This document shows, piece by piece, positions 1-8,530 of a stretch of 64,000 nucleotides of DNA. The notes under the pieces were generated by a model. That model searched no databases. It was given only the letters and a program-made list of their open reading frames with translations, and was not told the DNA's origin. Source of the stretch: Sinonovacula constricta. Taxonomy: Eukaryota > Mollusca > Bivalvia > Cardiida > Solecurtidae. The DNA is taken from positions 26,784,954 through 26,848,953 of the forward strand of contig CM017571.1 of assembly GCA_007844125.1 (NCBI GenBank), given 5' to 3'. The translations under genes and the position numbers were made by a program. Positions within the stretch are counted from its first letter, which is position 1; each line of letters starts with the position of its first letter.

Positions 1-104
1 AGTGACACATGTGTAAATATTTACAGGTGTACAGTTTTTGTTGGATGGGCACAGAGATGAATTCCACTGGTGGTCCAAACTCAATGACACATTGAATTTT
101 TTAT
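1..104 (-). CDS. TMEM248: TMEM248-like exon 5 (partial, cut by window edge)
   Basis: The acceptor ATGCAG (107-105) precedes the exon. The first two bases complete a GAT codon with exon 4, and the frame stays open to base 1. The peptide begins DKKFNVSLSLDHQW and continues with NSS, a cysteine, and a second cysteine with an NCT sequon. The vertebrate counterpart has EEINITFTLP...W then cysteines, the probable disulfide region of the luminal domain. Confidence 0.78.
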
Positions 105-3100
105 CTGCATTTGCTCCTTGAAAAATATTAACAATATATTGTAAAATATGGAGAAAAATGTGTAGCTAGTCTGGTACTTGAACCCTTCGCATACAGGGCA
201 AATGCTAACTGAGCTAACCGGACTGCATACACATTCTGTCCCTATCACTCAGCTGCAGTATCAAACAACTACCTCAAAGCTTTCTAAATGGTCGTGTTTT
301 CTGTCAACAAGGAATCAAAGTTTGGCTTGGTTTAGTGTTAAGATATATCACACCAAAACAATAATGGTCATAGTGGGGATGTCTATCTTTTATTTGTGGA
401 GAAAAACCCAGACAATTTTTTAGCTCAATAGGACATGCCATTGCTAGCTTGACAACAGTTGTGGAATCACCTAAGTTAGTTACAACAAATGCAGGTAAAT
501 ATACTTCCTATAACTGTTTATCAAAAATGTTTCTGCTTCTGTCTTCATATGTTTCAAGATGACATGTCGCTAGAGTTACTGTGTCAGATGAGGGGGAAAT
601 TCATGGAATGGATTTACAGCATCACACTGCAGATTATAACTCTAATATGGCATATCTATGGCATGATGTGTAATGTTATTTTGTGCGATAGAAAACATGT
701 CACAGTTAAGTGTGACATGGTGCAGACAATGATCAACAGTGTGTTTTACATAAACAATTAAATGCCAAAACAACTGGTCAGCTGGACGAACAATTCACAA
801 TAAAAGTTTAATCCACACAGTGAAGCAATGAGAGCTGTAAATCTTTGTCATGGTTACACTTGGAGACTGACGCCCATGATTTCTGAACTAGTAAATGCAC
901 AATGAATAGAAAAATACACAGAAAAACTGGTACATTATACTGATTGTTACCTTCTATACCCAGCTGGTTCCCTGCTAGACTGGTACTGAGGTATGTCAGA
1001 GAGTGTGACCGGCTCACAAAGTCTGCTGTTGGCTTAATCTCAGCCAGCATTGGTACCTGGACAGAACTGGAGAAGGAAGAGAATACAAATAGCCATGATG
1101 GCCCTTAATCACTCACATGAGGACATGGGCTTTAAGAAGGCTCATGTCTGGCATCAAGTAATTAAGAGTTACTCACTTTAGAAATCTTTGGTGAAGATTG
1201 AACCATTAGTTTGGCCACTGGGCTGATAACATTTTCTAGAATTTTACCTTGTGACCTAATTAATCCACATGAGCCACTTCAAAACATATTCAAGGTTTCA
1301 TATTCGCAAAGATTCTGGCCAAGTTTGGTGAAATTGAGCCATCAATGTGGCCTCTAGGTGTTTTCATAAGGTGTTTCTAAAATTTGACCAAGCGACCTAG
1401 TTGTTGACCTAACATGACCTTGTTACAAACTCACCAAGATTTTTTGCTGGCAAAAATGCTGGCCATGTTTAGTGAAGATTCAGCTATAACTGTGGTGTGA
1501 CCACAGTCTGACCAAGTTTGATGAAGATTGGCCCATAAATGTCGCCTCTAATGTGTTCACAAGCTTTTTTTAAGATTTGGCCTAGCAACCTACTTTTTGA
1601 CCCCATGTGCCTCAGTTATAAACTCATTCAAGATTTAATGCAGACAAACATTCTGACCAAGTCTCTATTGTGTTCACAAGTTTTTCCTTAATTTTGACCT
1701 TTTGTCCTAGTTTTTGACCCCAGGTGACCCAATAATGACCTCATCCAAGATAACATGCAGACAAACATTCTGACCATGTTTGATGAAGATTCAATAAAAA
1801 CTGTGGCATCTAGTGTGTTTACAAGCTTAATTGTTGTCTCCAGACGATTGACAAAGGAGAATCAGAAAAGCTCACCTTGAGCATGTTGTGCTCAGATGAG
1901 CTAAAAAGAACATTAGAGGGCAATAAGCATTAAGATGATGAAGACTCCAGAAAAAGGCCAAAGATAAACACTTCAATCCCACCATAGTAAAGCCTTAAAA
2001 CTTTGGTTTAACTGATTATATCGAAAGATAATAAAACATTGAAACACACAACAAAGTAGTTCAGATCTGTATAATGGCTTAGACAAATAGGTAAATTAAA
2101 CAGAGCATTTGAAATTTGAATTATGGCTTCAAAAATAAATAGAATTTAAAAAATTGATCAAATAAAACTTTATAAGCAATGTTTTCTACTTTTGAAAGAT
2201 TGAACCCTTGTATACGATTAATATAGGTCACTCCTATCTATTTAATCACGGAGATAAGGACGTTGATATTCCAGTATATTAGAGCCAATGCACTTATTCT
2301 GTCAGCTGGGTCTATAAACCAATTCAGCCACAGATTTATATGCTAGGTTGTTGAGCTTGAACCAGACCTGGTAGCAGCATGGCTCGGATAAGAAATACTT
2401 TATAGAAATAACAAGTGGGGTGTTAAGATTTACTGATCATATGGAAATAGGGCACCAATAAACGGCATTTTGCAGGGTCTTTTCAGGTAACAATGATTTA
2501 TTTGGTTGCACAAGAGAAAAAAAAGTGGTTTAAACTGTCTGTTATATGACCATTATATATAGTTGCAGAGTTTCAAAATACTTGTGATTTTACCAATCTA
2601 AAATTAGTAAAACTGTGTGATAAACATTTTCATATATGATATGGTGATCAGGGAAAATATCTTACACCATTATCAGCTTTTTTAAAAAAAAAATTTAAAC
2701 ATGCAACTATGACCAAGTATGACCAAGATGCTTTGAGTAGTACAGTAAGAGTGAGCTGTTTCACTTTTGTTACTTAGTTATTTTGCCAACTGGGATGAAT
2801 CCTGTGGCCTTTGTTACCAGAGTAAACACTAAGTATGATATACTAATGAGATGATAGGAATCAAGATAACTAAAATTTTAAAGACATACAATAATATATA
2901 GGAATGGCTTTATTTATAACTCACATGATTTCATTAGGATCGCTTGTAACTGACACCTCAGTAGTGGCTTCAACCTGTCCGCCAGGCAAGCTTTCATGGA
3001 CAGCGGAGAGGACATCCTTTAGGTTGTGCTCGCCAAGGTGTTCGGACTGAGAACCCTCAACACCAGAGTTTTCCTCCATCACCATGCAAAATTGCACCTT

Positions 3101-5094
3101 CTTAAATCCATCTAGGAAAGAGTTCCAATCCTGAAACAACCACCAGTTTCTGATATAAAATCTCATATACATCTGACCAATCAGGGCTTGTTTATTTACA
3201 TTTTAACAAGAAGAGTCCAGTTAAATATTATAGTACTGTTATGATCAACAAAAATATTATAAAGTAACAGTATTTATTATTGTAAAATCATGACACATGT
3301 TTGAGAGCTATCTATGGACTCGGGCAAATAAGAATACTTGTAAGACTATTCGCTTATAAGATGAGTCCCCTACTTCTCCTGGAAAATTTCTTGTTTCTGC
3401 TTCGACCCTCTCATAAGATGAGGTGGAAAAATGAACAGGAGCATTGACCAGTCATACCGTCTCAACAAAAGGGTTAACTAGTATACAGTGACTGTAATTT
3501 TCACACGTTGCGGGCTGTATCTAGTCTCAGCTGCACGAACATCCTGTAGCACATGGCGGCATATCATTAAGTTCTTTGATCTACGTCACCAAGTCAGGCA
3601 TGACGGTACACTATATACAAGGGAACAGTGCACTGTCCTTGATTACATGCCACAAATCAATAATTTCATGGAGAAATGTAATCAGCAGCTGCTTAAAAAA
3701 AACACATCGTTCACAACCTCACTGCCGAACTGTTCAATAGATATCACCTTGAGCTCAGCTTATCTTAAGAGTCAGTCAACTTGGCCTGTGTAATGAACCA
3801 AGTTTACACTTTACACTGAAACACCTAGTAAATTAAGGCTTGGTGTATCTTGCAGACTAAAGTTGAAAGTTTGTTTCAGTGTTTACTAACAGATAATTAG
3901 CCATGTTTCATGCAGAACAAAGGGAAATGTATGCGAGACTGTTAATTGCTGACCGACAGACTTCAAAGGCCAATTAAGGTAAATTATCGACAGTCGATAA
4001 TGATGGCACATCGGTCATTGCATAACCGCTTACAAGTTTATTTGGTATGTTTTTGCTCTTCAACATCAAGACTTTTTGCCAGGTCACTAGACCCCGCCTT
4101 TAAGACGAGCACCACAATTTGAACATGAAATTTGGAGGAAAAATCCCTGTCTTATAAGTAAGAAAATATGGTAAGCAAAAAAAAAACAACACAAACCCTA
4201 AGCATTTTTTTTAATTAAAACAAAATAAGAGTTATCTTACTTGCTTGTCAGGGTTTTGGAGGTCCCTTATATTCACTACATGTGCCAGGATTAACAGCAG
4301 GAGATTAAAATTATACTATATTACACAAAGCATATAACAACTTTTAGTGACCTGTCTTATCCGGATCGACTCCCGGCCCTGTGGATGGGCGTCGGCCCAT
4401 AAACAGGGCCGGGAGGAGTCGGGAGGATCTGATAAGGATTGCTATCCATGCTTTTATTCTTGCACATATAATGAAACTATATATTAGTATTTAAAGCATA
4501 TAACAACTTTTAGTGACCTGTCTTATCCGGATCGACTCCCGGCCCTGCAGGTGGGCGTTGGCCCATAGGCAGGGCCGGGAGGAGTCGGGAGGATCTGATA
4601 AGGATCACTATCCATGCTTATGTCAGTTATATAAATACGAGATTTAAACATGCATCCCGAGGGGGGAAAAAACCTGCAATGAGGAGGCATGATGAGGGGG
4701 GATGGTGGGGGTCCTGTTAAAAATATACCTCTTCAGGGAACAGAGTGACAAATAAGTAAACCCCCGACGTCTACCGAGTGCCAATAATATACTAGTGGCG
4801 GCGCTGTTAAAACCGTACTATAATAATAGAATCCCTGATAAAATAACCTAAGAACCCTAACGTTCTACATACTCTTACCTTACTCTATCCTCCCAGGGCA
4901 TGGGACTACCACCATGCAATTGTCAAAATAGGTTAAGGTCCCAGCCCTGTGCTTTCCTAACTATCGAGTTTACCTCTTTACCATATATAAAATACCTGTT
5001 TCCACTTCTAAGGTGTACAGGGACAAGGAAAAAAAAAAAAAAAAAAGAGCTGTAAATAAAGACACAATGTCCCTGTATTAACCTGTCTTTTTCT

Positions 5095-5132
<38 letters not shown>

Positions 5133-6920
5133 AAATATCCACCCGAATTAAATGCTCGAATCAGAACTTAGAGGCCAGCAAACCTGATGTAATAAATAAA
5201 TGAACCACTTTTATATTAAATAACAACAAATTCAACGTCCTTGGTTCTACTTAGGAAATACTATGTCAATACAGACCTCACACATAACTAAGTATTTTGA
5301 TGACACATATTATAATAACTTTAATAGAAATGAATTTGCTGGCACATATTAAGGCGCCGCCACGGGTACAATGGTATACAGGTTGGTAAAGGTGAGAATT
5401 ATAATAAAACTAAATTATAAAACAAAACAAGCACAGTATGGAGCTGTTTATATGTTCGATATATAACAAACTAATAACAAATAGGGTAGACATTTCGAAA
5501 AAAATAAAATAAAAATAGTAATAATAAATAAACAAATGTTCTATCCGGAACTATAATCAGAACAATAGCATTCTATACGGATTTTACTTCAAGGTACCGA
5601 ATATTTTTAATTAATAAACATACTACCTTATAGCCCGAATAGCGTGGCGAAGATCTAGGTCATAAGGCTATTGTTTGAAGTTGTGTGACCATCCAAGCAA
5701 CTATGTCCACCGGCGTTTAAAACTCAACCAACCGTATAATGGCACTCGGTAGTTTAAATCCAACACATGACACTCTCGTGCGGGCCCCCCTTCCACATTT
5801 TAAGGGTCACCCGTGCAGCCAAATCACAGTTATAAATCATCGCCATCTCGTGGCATCGTACATTGATGAGCATGGCGGAATTAGAAAGGCCGGTTATAAG
5901 ATAAAGCCTGCACCTGATTGGCCAAAATTAGTTCATAAATTCTTAGTATAAATATGTCATAATTCATTTTATCCCTTAGACAACATTTTAATATGAAATC
6001 AGTTTTACATAATTATATCCACTCTTAGTTATATTTTATTATTGTATCATTTTAAATTATTTTTTTTAAACAACATTTACTGCGAAGAGGCGGTACGGGT
6101 CTTCTACATATACCCTGACCAAAAGAAGGGGCCCGGGAGGGGGACGTCGGGAGGTTTGAGAGGCATCCAGTGGGGTTTATGTACCATTTAAACCATCCCT
6201 TTCACCCAGTTATATTTATCGCAGTCTGGCACCTCTATGGGACATGTATATAATGTATATAATTATTATTAGATTCATATACTTTTAATAAGGCCCTAGA
6301 AAGTTAGCCGTTTTGATAAGTCGGAATGGTTTTATTTTGCTATTTTTACAAATGTGTTTTAACATTCCCAAGCCAAATGCGATAAAAAGATAAATATGTG
6401 TATCGTTAATAAACAATGGTCTGGTAGGAAAAAAGGAAAAAAAAAAATGTAATTTGTAACTGTGCACCCTATACATACAATAAATATTGACTTGAACATA
6501 GTTATAATTAGAATACAACAAAGCACTCATGATATCATACCTCATGCTCATCACCATCAAACAATGCATAATCAAACCTCATTTTAAAATTTAATTTGCT
6601 CGAAGCTAAGCAACATTTTTAACAACAATATCATGAATTTTTAACTCTATTTACAATTTTAAACACCACAGCTAAGAGCAACCCTCACGCCATTAGTAAC
6701 CATCTGTGATATTAAAATTTTAACCAACTTGAAACTAATGCTCGCCAAATAATTCATAATTAACGGCGAGGGTAAATAAGTCCAAATAAGTAAGTAATTA
6801 ACAGCAGGACAGCAAATAATCCCAGGCAGAACATGAACAAAACCAGCGGTGATCGAGAAACAGTAAACCCTCGTATATTCTCTGCAATCAACCACATCCT
6901 GGAATGTCCTGTCACAGAAC
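1..6920 (-). CDS. TMEM248: TMEM248-like transmembrane protein gene (3' end off window)
   Basis: Minus-strand gene with five coding exons: 6920-6765 (ATG at 6897-6895), 4275-4241, 3130-2925, 1066-951 and 104-1, the last cut by the window edge. The exon lengths keep one frame throughout and give 198 codons. The order matches the vertebrate TMEM248 family as I recall it: a short N-terminal tail, one membrane segment (about residues 17-42), a DWNSFL block (vertebrate DWNTFL), an ISV-rich strand region, an SLTYLSTSLAGNQLGI block (vertebrate THLYSTILGHQIGL), then a WNSS plus cysteine region. Sequons lie at N168, N178 and N187, which fits a luminal or extracellular domain. A second membrane segment near the C-terminus is expected off window. 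The family's molecular role is not well defined. TMEM219 is a related alternative, but the N-terminal match favours TMEM248. Confidence 0.85.
105..950 (-). other. TMEM248-like intron 4
   Basis: The intron runs from GTAACA (950) to ATGCAG (105). Apart from the tRNA-like SINE head near 170-226 I see no conserved reading frame or clear repeat in it. Short open frames on the plus strand here have no recognisable protein character. Confidence 0.6.
170..226 (-). mobile_element. tRNA-derived SINE head (minus strand)
   Basis: Read on the minus strand, the segment has an A-box-like TAGCTCAGTTAG (216-205) and a B-box-like GGTTCAAGTACC (184-173), spaced as in a tRNA gene. No clean acceptor stem or CCA is visible, so it is more likely a SINE head than a working tRNA. 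It shares AGCATTTGCCCTGT and AAGGGT with the copy near 41.4 kb. Confidence 0.5.
951..1066 (-). CDS. TMEM248: TMEM248-like exon 4
   Basis: The acceptor CTCCAG sits just before 1066 and the donor is GAAG|GTAACA at 951/950. It reads ISVQVPMLAEIKPTADF, then SRSHSLTYLSTSLAGNQLGI, matching the vertebrate block with SRNVTHLYSTILGHQIGL. A second AG ten bases downstream would start the exon at 1056, but that breaks phase with exon 3 and brings an early stop, so the 1066 start was chosen. Confidence 0.8.
1170..1900 (-). repeat. Dispersed element with ~140-bp tandem core, copy 1
   Basis: Diverged tandem units repeat the theme 'TTTGATGAAGATTGGCCC ... GTGTTCACAAG ... TTTGACC(T/C)AG ... TTTTTGACCCCA ... 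AACTCA..CAAGAT ... CAGACAAACATTCTGACCA'. Four or more units are visible. The block ends near TGCTCAGATGAGCT, an end motif shared by other copies. The same family lies in opposite orientation at about 12.44-13.27, 28.19-28.49 and 48.37-48.93 kb. Confidence 0.7.
2380..2570 (-). mobile_element. MITE-like element, copy 1 (minus orientation)
   Basis: The segment shares an order of short blocks with copies near 24.4, 31.2, 35.2 and 50.9 kb: 'AGGGCA(C/T)CAATAA', 'GCATTT.GCAGG.TCT.TTCA.GTAACAAT.ATTTA', then 'GTGGTTTAAACTGTCTG'. The right side is the reverse complement of the AAGGTGGTATCCGACAGTTT end seen in other copies. Confidence 0.5.
2925..3130 (-). CDS. TMEM248: TMEM248-like exon 3
   Basis: A TTGTTTCAG acceptor precedes the exon and the donor is AT|GTGAGT. 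It encodes DWNSFLDGFKKVQFCMVMEE, an acidic serine-rich linker, and a strand ending VEATTEVSVTSDPNEI. The vertebrate family has DWNTFLLRF, a variable linker, then VNISVSITLTLDP in the same order. The exon ends in phase 2. Reading straight through would hit a TGA within two codons, and an AATAAA lies just downstream, so an alternative terminal exon is possible. The in-phase exon at 1066 argues for splicing. Confidence 0.8.
3131..4240 (-). other. TMEM248-like intron 2
   Basis: AT-rich intron. I see no repeat or coding segment that I can support. An open frame on the plus strand at 3488-3793 shows no family resemblance and no splice context. Confidence 0.5.
4241..4275 (-). CDS. TMEM248: TMEM248-like 35-nt microexon
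   Basis: The exon lies between TGTAG (acceptor) and GTAAGA (donor). With the C left by the previous exon it reads L-N-I-R-D-L-Q-N-P-D-K-Q and ends in phase 0, exactly what the DWNSFL exon requires. The vertebrate protein has a similar charged linker (IKEIKSPEMAE) before DWNTFL. The exon is too short to stand out alone. Support comes from phase on both sides and from linker similarity. Confidence 0.7.
4327..4620. repeat. Tandem duplication of a GC-rich hairpin (166-bp spacing)
   Basis: Two copies of a ~120-bp segment begin at about 4327 and 4493. Each holds CTTATCCGGATCGACTCCC with GGCCCTG, and a reverse-complementary CAGGGCCGGGAGG...GATAAG, which can fold into a long stem. The loop has its own small palindrome, TGGGC-GTYG-GCCCA. 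The copies differ mainly in the loop and at a few stem bases. The GC content contrasts sharply with the surrounding DNA. Confidence 0.75.
5024..5127. repeat. Facing poly-A and poly-T tracts
   Basis: An A-run at about 5029-5046 is followed some 50 bp later by a T-run of nearly 30 bases (about 5099-5127). Short flanking words (GTACAGGGACAAGG and CCTGTCTTTTTCTCCC) suggest two inserted tails or a foldback rather than a gene feature. Confidence 0.5.
6765..6920 (-). CDS. TMEM248: TMEM248-like first coding exon
   Basis: A TTTCAG acceptor (6923-6921) opens the exon, so the 5' UTR is probably split and a non-coding exon lies upstream. Translation starts at ATG 6897 and reads MWLIAENIRGFTVSRSPLV, then a strongly hydrophobic stretch ending in GLIYPR. 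This compares with the vertebrate N-terminus, a basic and polar tail before a membrane helix. An in-frame TAA follows at 6762-6760, so the exon must end before it. The donor used is C|GTTAAT at 6765/6764, which is weak but gives the phase the next exon needs. Confidence 0.75.
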
Positions 6921-8340
6921 CTGAAATTATACATTTAATTATACAAATAGATAAAGAATGAAAGTTATTACCAGTAGCAAAAAGTACAAAAACAAATTCC
7001 CATTATAATGATGGAGCTTAAAGCTGTGAGTTTAATTAACTCACTGAATGTATAATATTTAATAAATGTATGCTAGGAAATGCAAACAAACCTGTAAAAC
7101 AAAAATTGATTAATCAGAAAACTGATATGGTTTTGATGTTAACATACTTGATAAGGCAATCAATACGCAATAAACGTATTTTAAATATATTTATAACTTT
7201 GTTAAACCATCTTAAATAATAGTTTCAAATATCTCCTATCAAATGTTTGTATGAATATATGCAGATTGTGCTGAAGGTACACTGGGTCATTAAAAATGGA
7301 TGACGTAAAGTACCCATGTGAATGCTTAAAACCAATATAAGAGTAGTTACATGATTGGTCAGCCTCTATGTCAGAATAACCTGACTGTGTTTAGTAAGGT
7401 GAAGGTTTTTATGGCATGCTATATAAAGTGATGGCAGCACTATATTACTCTGTCACACCTACAGGTAAATTTAAAATGTTTCTTGCTTTTGCTTGAACTT
7501 CTTCTCTTTATCTTTGAAGTGTTAATTTACTATTATTGTTACTATTAGGATAAAACATGAAACTTGATTATTCTAGCGTTAATGATTTCTAAAAATATTT
7601 GAGCTTTTTCCGAATTTTGTAGCACCTATTGTCACATTAACCTTTATTTAGACTAATTATGTATTTGCATGAAGTGCAAGTTGAGCCATGTTCACCAAAC
7701 AACATTAAATGTATATGACATAAAATAATCACCCCACCCACCTTTTGACACTTCGACAGTTAACAGATTTGGAAGCGTTTTAAAACATCCATATATTTCA
7801 CATTTTATGTATGACACAAAATGTCAGCTATGTGAATAGAAACTTAATACAAAGCTGAACGAATTAGTTGCATTTACTAGATAGTGAATTAATGGAATAC
7901 GGAATTTACCTCCTGTCACATGCCGAACTGTCAAAACATAGGATTTGTCACGTCCTATTCGTTGGGTACACGTTTCATGTTCAAAACGTGTATTTACCAC
8001 GCAATAGCGGAGGTAACGCCCCCTTTGGGAATGAGAAAGTAGTCCCTAATAACATGTCTTACAACTACCTATTTAGAAAATCAAAAATAAATATTCATGG
8101 TAAATTCAATCTATTTTCTCAGTTTTGAACTTGAAATGCTAAAATATGAGCACTATTAATCACAGAACATACATGACCTAGATTCTAACTTCCATAGACA
8201 AACACTACCTTGTGATTCTCAATCATGCGAGACCGTGACGTAAATTATCTAGCGCTCTGATTGGCTGTCTGCGCCCAAATGTCAGTCAAAGTCCACGTGG
8301 TGTATCTAGTTTGTGAGAATGCGTTTGTTTTGATGAAGCC
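6921..8340. other. Region between TMEM248-like and MNT genes
   Basis: This head-to-head interval should hold the TMEM248-like 5' non-coding exon and both promoters. A possible minus-strand donor (CACAAG|GTAGTG, exon end about 8219) would place that exon beside MNT. A SINE 3' fragment lies at about 7335-7460. A CRE-like TGACGTAA (about 8237) lies in the final 150 bp. No other coding exon was seen. Confidence 0.4.
7335..7460 (+). mobile_element. SINE 3' fragment
   Basis: The fragment contains ATATAAGAGTAGTT, GATTGGTCAG..T.TGTCAG, and GGCATGCTATA..AGTGATGGCAGCACTATAT, which also form the body of the SINE at 11424-11735. The tRNA-like head is absent, so this is a 5'-truncated copy. Confidence 0.55.
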
Positions 8341-8475
8341 GACCGCCATCTTCGCTGGAACGAGTGAGGGCCGGCGAAAAGTTTAACCACCTGAAAGTTC
8401 CCTTCGGAAGGATGTTTTGTGCTTGATCACTGGCGGATTCGCTTCTTTAATCTCGTCTGTGACTTTACAGACAAG
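8220..8475 (+). promoter_or_regulatory. MNT promoter / 5' UTR with YY1-like site and E-box
   Basis: The 250 bp before the MNT start is richer in CpG than its surroundings. It has a YY1-like GCCATCTT (8345-8352) in the CCGCCATCTTCG context common at animal promoters, and a palindromic CACGTG at 8294-8299. No TATA box is apparent. TTTACAG directly before ACAAGATG could be a 5' UTR acceptor, which cannot be decided here. Confidence 0.5.
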
Positions 8476-8530
8476 ATGAGTTTGGAAACACTGTTGGAAG
8501 CGGCACAGTTTTTGGAATCGCATGGCAAAG
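8476..8530 (+). CDS. MNT: MNT exon 1 (SID)
   Basis: This exon encodes MSLETLLEAAQFLESHGK and ends in phase 1 before GTAAAG. The amphipathic LETLLEAAQFLE helix is the Sin3 PAH2-binding motif of the MXD/MNT family. The ATG is the first of the frame, and its match to the vertebrate N-terminus fixes the start. Confidence 0.93.

Larger units (their letters stand above)
1067..2924 (-). other. TMEM248-like intron 3
   Basis: The intron holds the TTGACC-type tandem element (about 1170-1900) and a MITE-like copy (about 2380-2570). Between and after them the sequence is AT-rich with no feature I can name. Confidence 0.55.
4276..6764 (-). other. TMEM248-like intron 1
   Basis: The intron carries the duplicated GC-rich hairpin (4327-4620), a poly-A tract near 5029-5046 and a poly-T tract near 5097-5127 facing each other, and otherwise AT-rich sequence. 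Short open frames near 5739-5951 and 6285-6575 have no recognisable protein features. Confidence 0.5.

Noticed and set aside
170..226. Possible minus-strand tRNA gene
   Set aside because: Promoter boxes are present without convincing stems; a related copy near 41.4 kb indicates a SINE head.
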